Assembly (NCBI GenBank): GCA_003562655.1
Contig: PWUC01000159.1
Coordinates: 1-6,331, forward strand
Direction of reading: 5' to 3'
Source of the DNA: Clostridia bacterium
GTDB taxonomy: Bacteria; Bacillota_E; SLMV01; PUMD01
DNA: 6,331 nucleotides
Shown here: positions 5,424 to 6,331 of the stretch, one piece after another
Numbering within the stretch: the first letter of the stretch is position 1
How the letters are laid out: the number at the start of each line of letters is the position of its first letter
Position numbers and translations under genes: made by a program
The notes under the pieces: model-generated
What the model saw: the letters and a program-made list of their open reading frames with translations, nothing else
What the model was told of the DNA's origin: nothing
Database searches by the model: none

Positions 5424-6182
5424 ATGCCCAGTGCACCGACCGTCCCGAATATGAGGGTGATATCACGGCGCGGCTCTCGCCGTCGAGCTGGTCTGCGTGG
5501 TGTGATCTTCCCCCTGCTCCTGGCGGTGCTGATCCTCCTTTCAGGGGTGGGGTGCTCCCGACATGCCCCACCTGGATCCCCCCCGGATCTCGTACCCGTC
5601 GACACGACGGTTACCGCCGAAGACGGGCTGGTGCGGGTAGTGGTGGAGCTCGAGGCCCGCAGCGGCGAGCCCAGGATCCTGTGGCCGAGTCAGCCCGTTC
5701 TTCACTGGAGCGACGGCGTCACAACGCCGATGGACGTGGTGACCGACCGCTTCCCTCCCCTGGTCGTCGTCGCTGAACGCACGGATCCCCCGGAGGGGGT
5801 TTCTCCCCGGGCAGTCCGTTTTCCGGTCCTCGCATACAGTGTTGGTATGTACGAGAATGCGCGCCTGACCGAGACCGCCTTCGAAACCCGATGGGGTAAC
5901 TTCCCTGTGACCGGCATCCACGAGGACAATGGCACCTGGCTGGTCCACTACGAGCCCGCTGAATCCTACTGGATAATGGGTGCAACCGTAAGCGGAAGAA
6001 CCACGTCCGTGCAGTCTCGGGGCAGCGGCGGCAGGATCGATGAAGACTCCCGGACGAAGAAGAACAGTTACCTGCGGTTTTCCGCCCCGATCGGAGGACT
6101 CATCAGGGAGATGCCGCTCCGGGCTGAGCTGGATGTGTGGGGCATGGTCTTCGATGTCCATGTTACCCTCCCCCGGGAGTGA
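5424..6182 (+). CDS. Putative secreted lipoprotein of unknown function
   Basis: I do not recognise this 252-residue protein. The N terminus has an Arg-rich segment (residues 11-25, seven Arg) and then a hydrophobic helix (about 27-39). LSGVGC follows, with C44 as a possible lipidation site. The lipobox is imperfect because position -3 is Gly, so a simple membrane-anchored or secreted protein is also possible. A Pro-rich linker (49-58) leads to a mature part rich in Val, Thr and aromatic residues with alternating hydrophobic patterns, suggesting an all-beta domain exposed outside the cell. Only one cysteine is present. The ATG at 5424 follows AAGGAG (5409-5414) by 9 nt. The frame is open from 5310 but the upstream part lacks a start signal, and M10 (5451) has no ribosome site. 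It is transcribed divergently from the M1-like peptidase with 203 bp between, so shared control is conceivable. Confidence 0.72.
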   Translation: MPSAPTVPNMRVISRRGSRRRAGLRGVIFPLLLAVLILLSGVGCSRHAPPGSPPDLVPVDTTVTAEDGLVRVVVELEARSGEPRILWPSQPVLHWSDGVTTPMDVVTDRFPPLVVVAERTDPPEGVSPRAVRFPVLAYSVGMYENARLTETAFETRWGNFPVTGIHEDNGTWLVHYEPAESYWIMGATVSGRTTSVQSRGSGGRIDEDSRTKKNSYLRFSAPIGGLIREMPLRAELDVWGMVFDVHVTLPRE

Positions 6183-6263
6183 CCCGTCCGTCTTCGAGGT
6201 ATCCAGGCTTACTCAAGGAATCCCCGGGCAGGCCGGGCATGGGTGGCCGGTGTGAAGCACCCC

Positions 6264-6300
6264 CGAGTGAGATGCCAGCACGGGCCTGCTCACTCGATTT
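6264..6300 (+). terminator. Terminator-like hairpin after the lipoprotein gene
   Basis: CGAGTGAG (6264-6271) and CTCACTCG (6289-6296) form a perfect 8-bp stem with a 17-nt loop, followed by ATTT. It starts 82 nt after the lipoprotein stop. The loop contains TGCCAGC (6273-6279), which could instead pair with GCTGGCA at 6309-6315. The short T-run makes it a moderate terminator call. Confidence 0.5.
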
Positions 6301-6331
6301 CGACCTTGGCTGGCACCTTATGTGACAGAAT

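Noticed and set aside
6137..6325. 62-codon plus-strand frame overlapping the lipoprotein 3' end
   Set aside because: It overlaps the lipoprotein C terminus in another frame, has no clear ribosome site, and spans the terminator-like hairpin.

Overview
The window is GC-rich bacterial DNA with six gene models: a partial membrane protein, four complete and recognisable genes, and one envelope protein of unknown function. Every complete gene starts behind a strong purine-rich Shine-Dalgarno site (AAGGAG or GGAGG type). The glutamine synthetase is of the short, non-adenylylated GSI-alpha type. A free rubredoxin and a LUD-domain protein with a clostridial-style cysteine cluster are also present. Together these suggest a GC-rich anaerobe or microaerophile, most likely in or near the Bacillota (clostridia-like lineages). 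This assignment is inferred from gene content; no rRNA or other phylogenetic marker is present to settle it.

Layout. Positions 1-288 (+) hold the C-terminal part of a YeeE/YedE-type (DUF6691) sulfur-compound transporter. It is followed by a 244-residue multi-pass TspO/MBR-like membrane protein (372-1106, +). A GC hairpin at 1148-1180 separates this from a convergent 55-residue rubredoxin (1202-1369, -). A 306-bp divergent intergenic region (1370-1675) then carries an AT-rich promoter zone with inverted repeats. Next comes glnA (1676-3055, +; GTG start chosen), ending in a 15-bp GC hairpin (3094-3127). A stand-alone LUD-domain protein follows (3267-3917, +), with a perfect 11-bp hairpin (3937-3979) shared with the convergent M1-like zinc metallopeptidase (3997-5220, -). 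A divergent region with an imperfect palindrome (5324-5354) leads to an unrecognised lipoprotein-like gene (5424-6182, +), followed by a terminator-like hairpin (6264-6300).

How the genes relate. The genes look like independently transcribed units rather than one pathway. Alternating orientations, hairpins at both convergent junctions and two divergent promoter regions support this. The possible exception is the transporter/TspO-like pair (83-bp gap, no hairpin seen). glnA is the nitrogen-assimilation core gene, and rubredoxin is a small redox carrier typical of anaerobes. The LUD protein, peptidase and lipoprotein have no assignable substrates from sequence alone. I see no mobile element, CRISPR array, tRNA or rRNA, and nothing that clearly amounts to a new system. 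The most unusual points are the shortened HExxH-X16-E spacing of the cytosolic-looking M1-like peptidase, the orphan lipoprotein divergent from it, and the symmetric sequences between rubredoxin and glnA.
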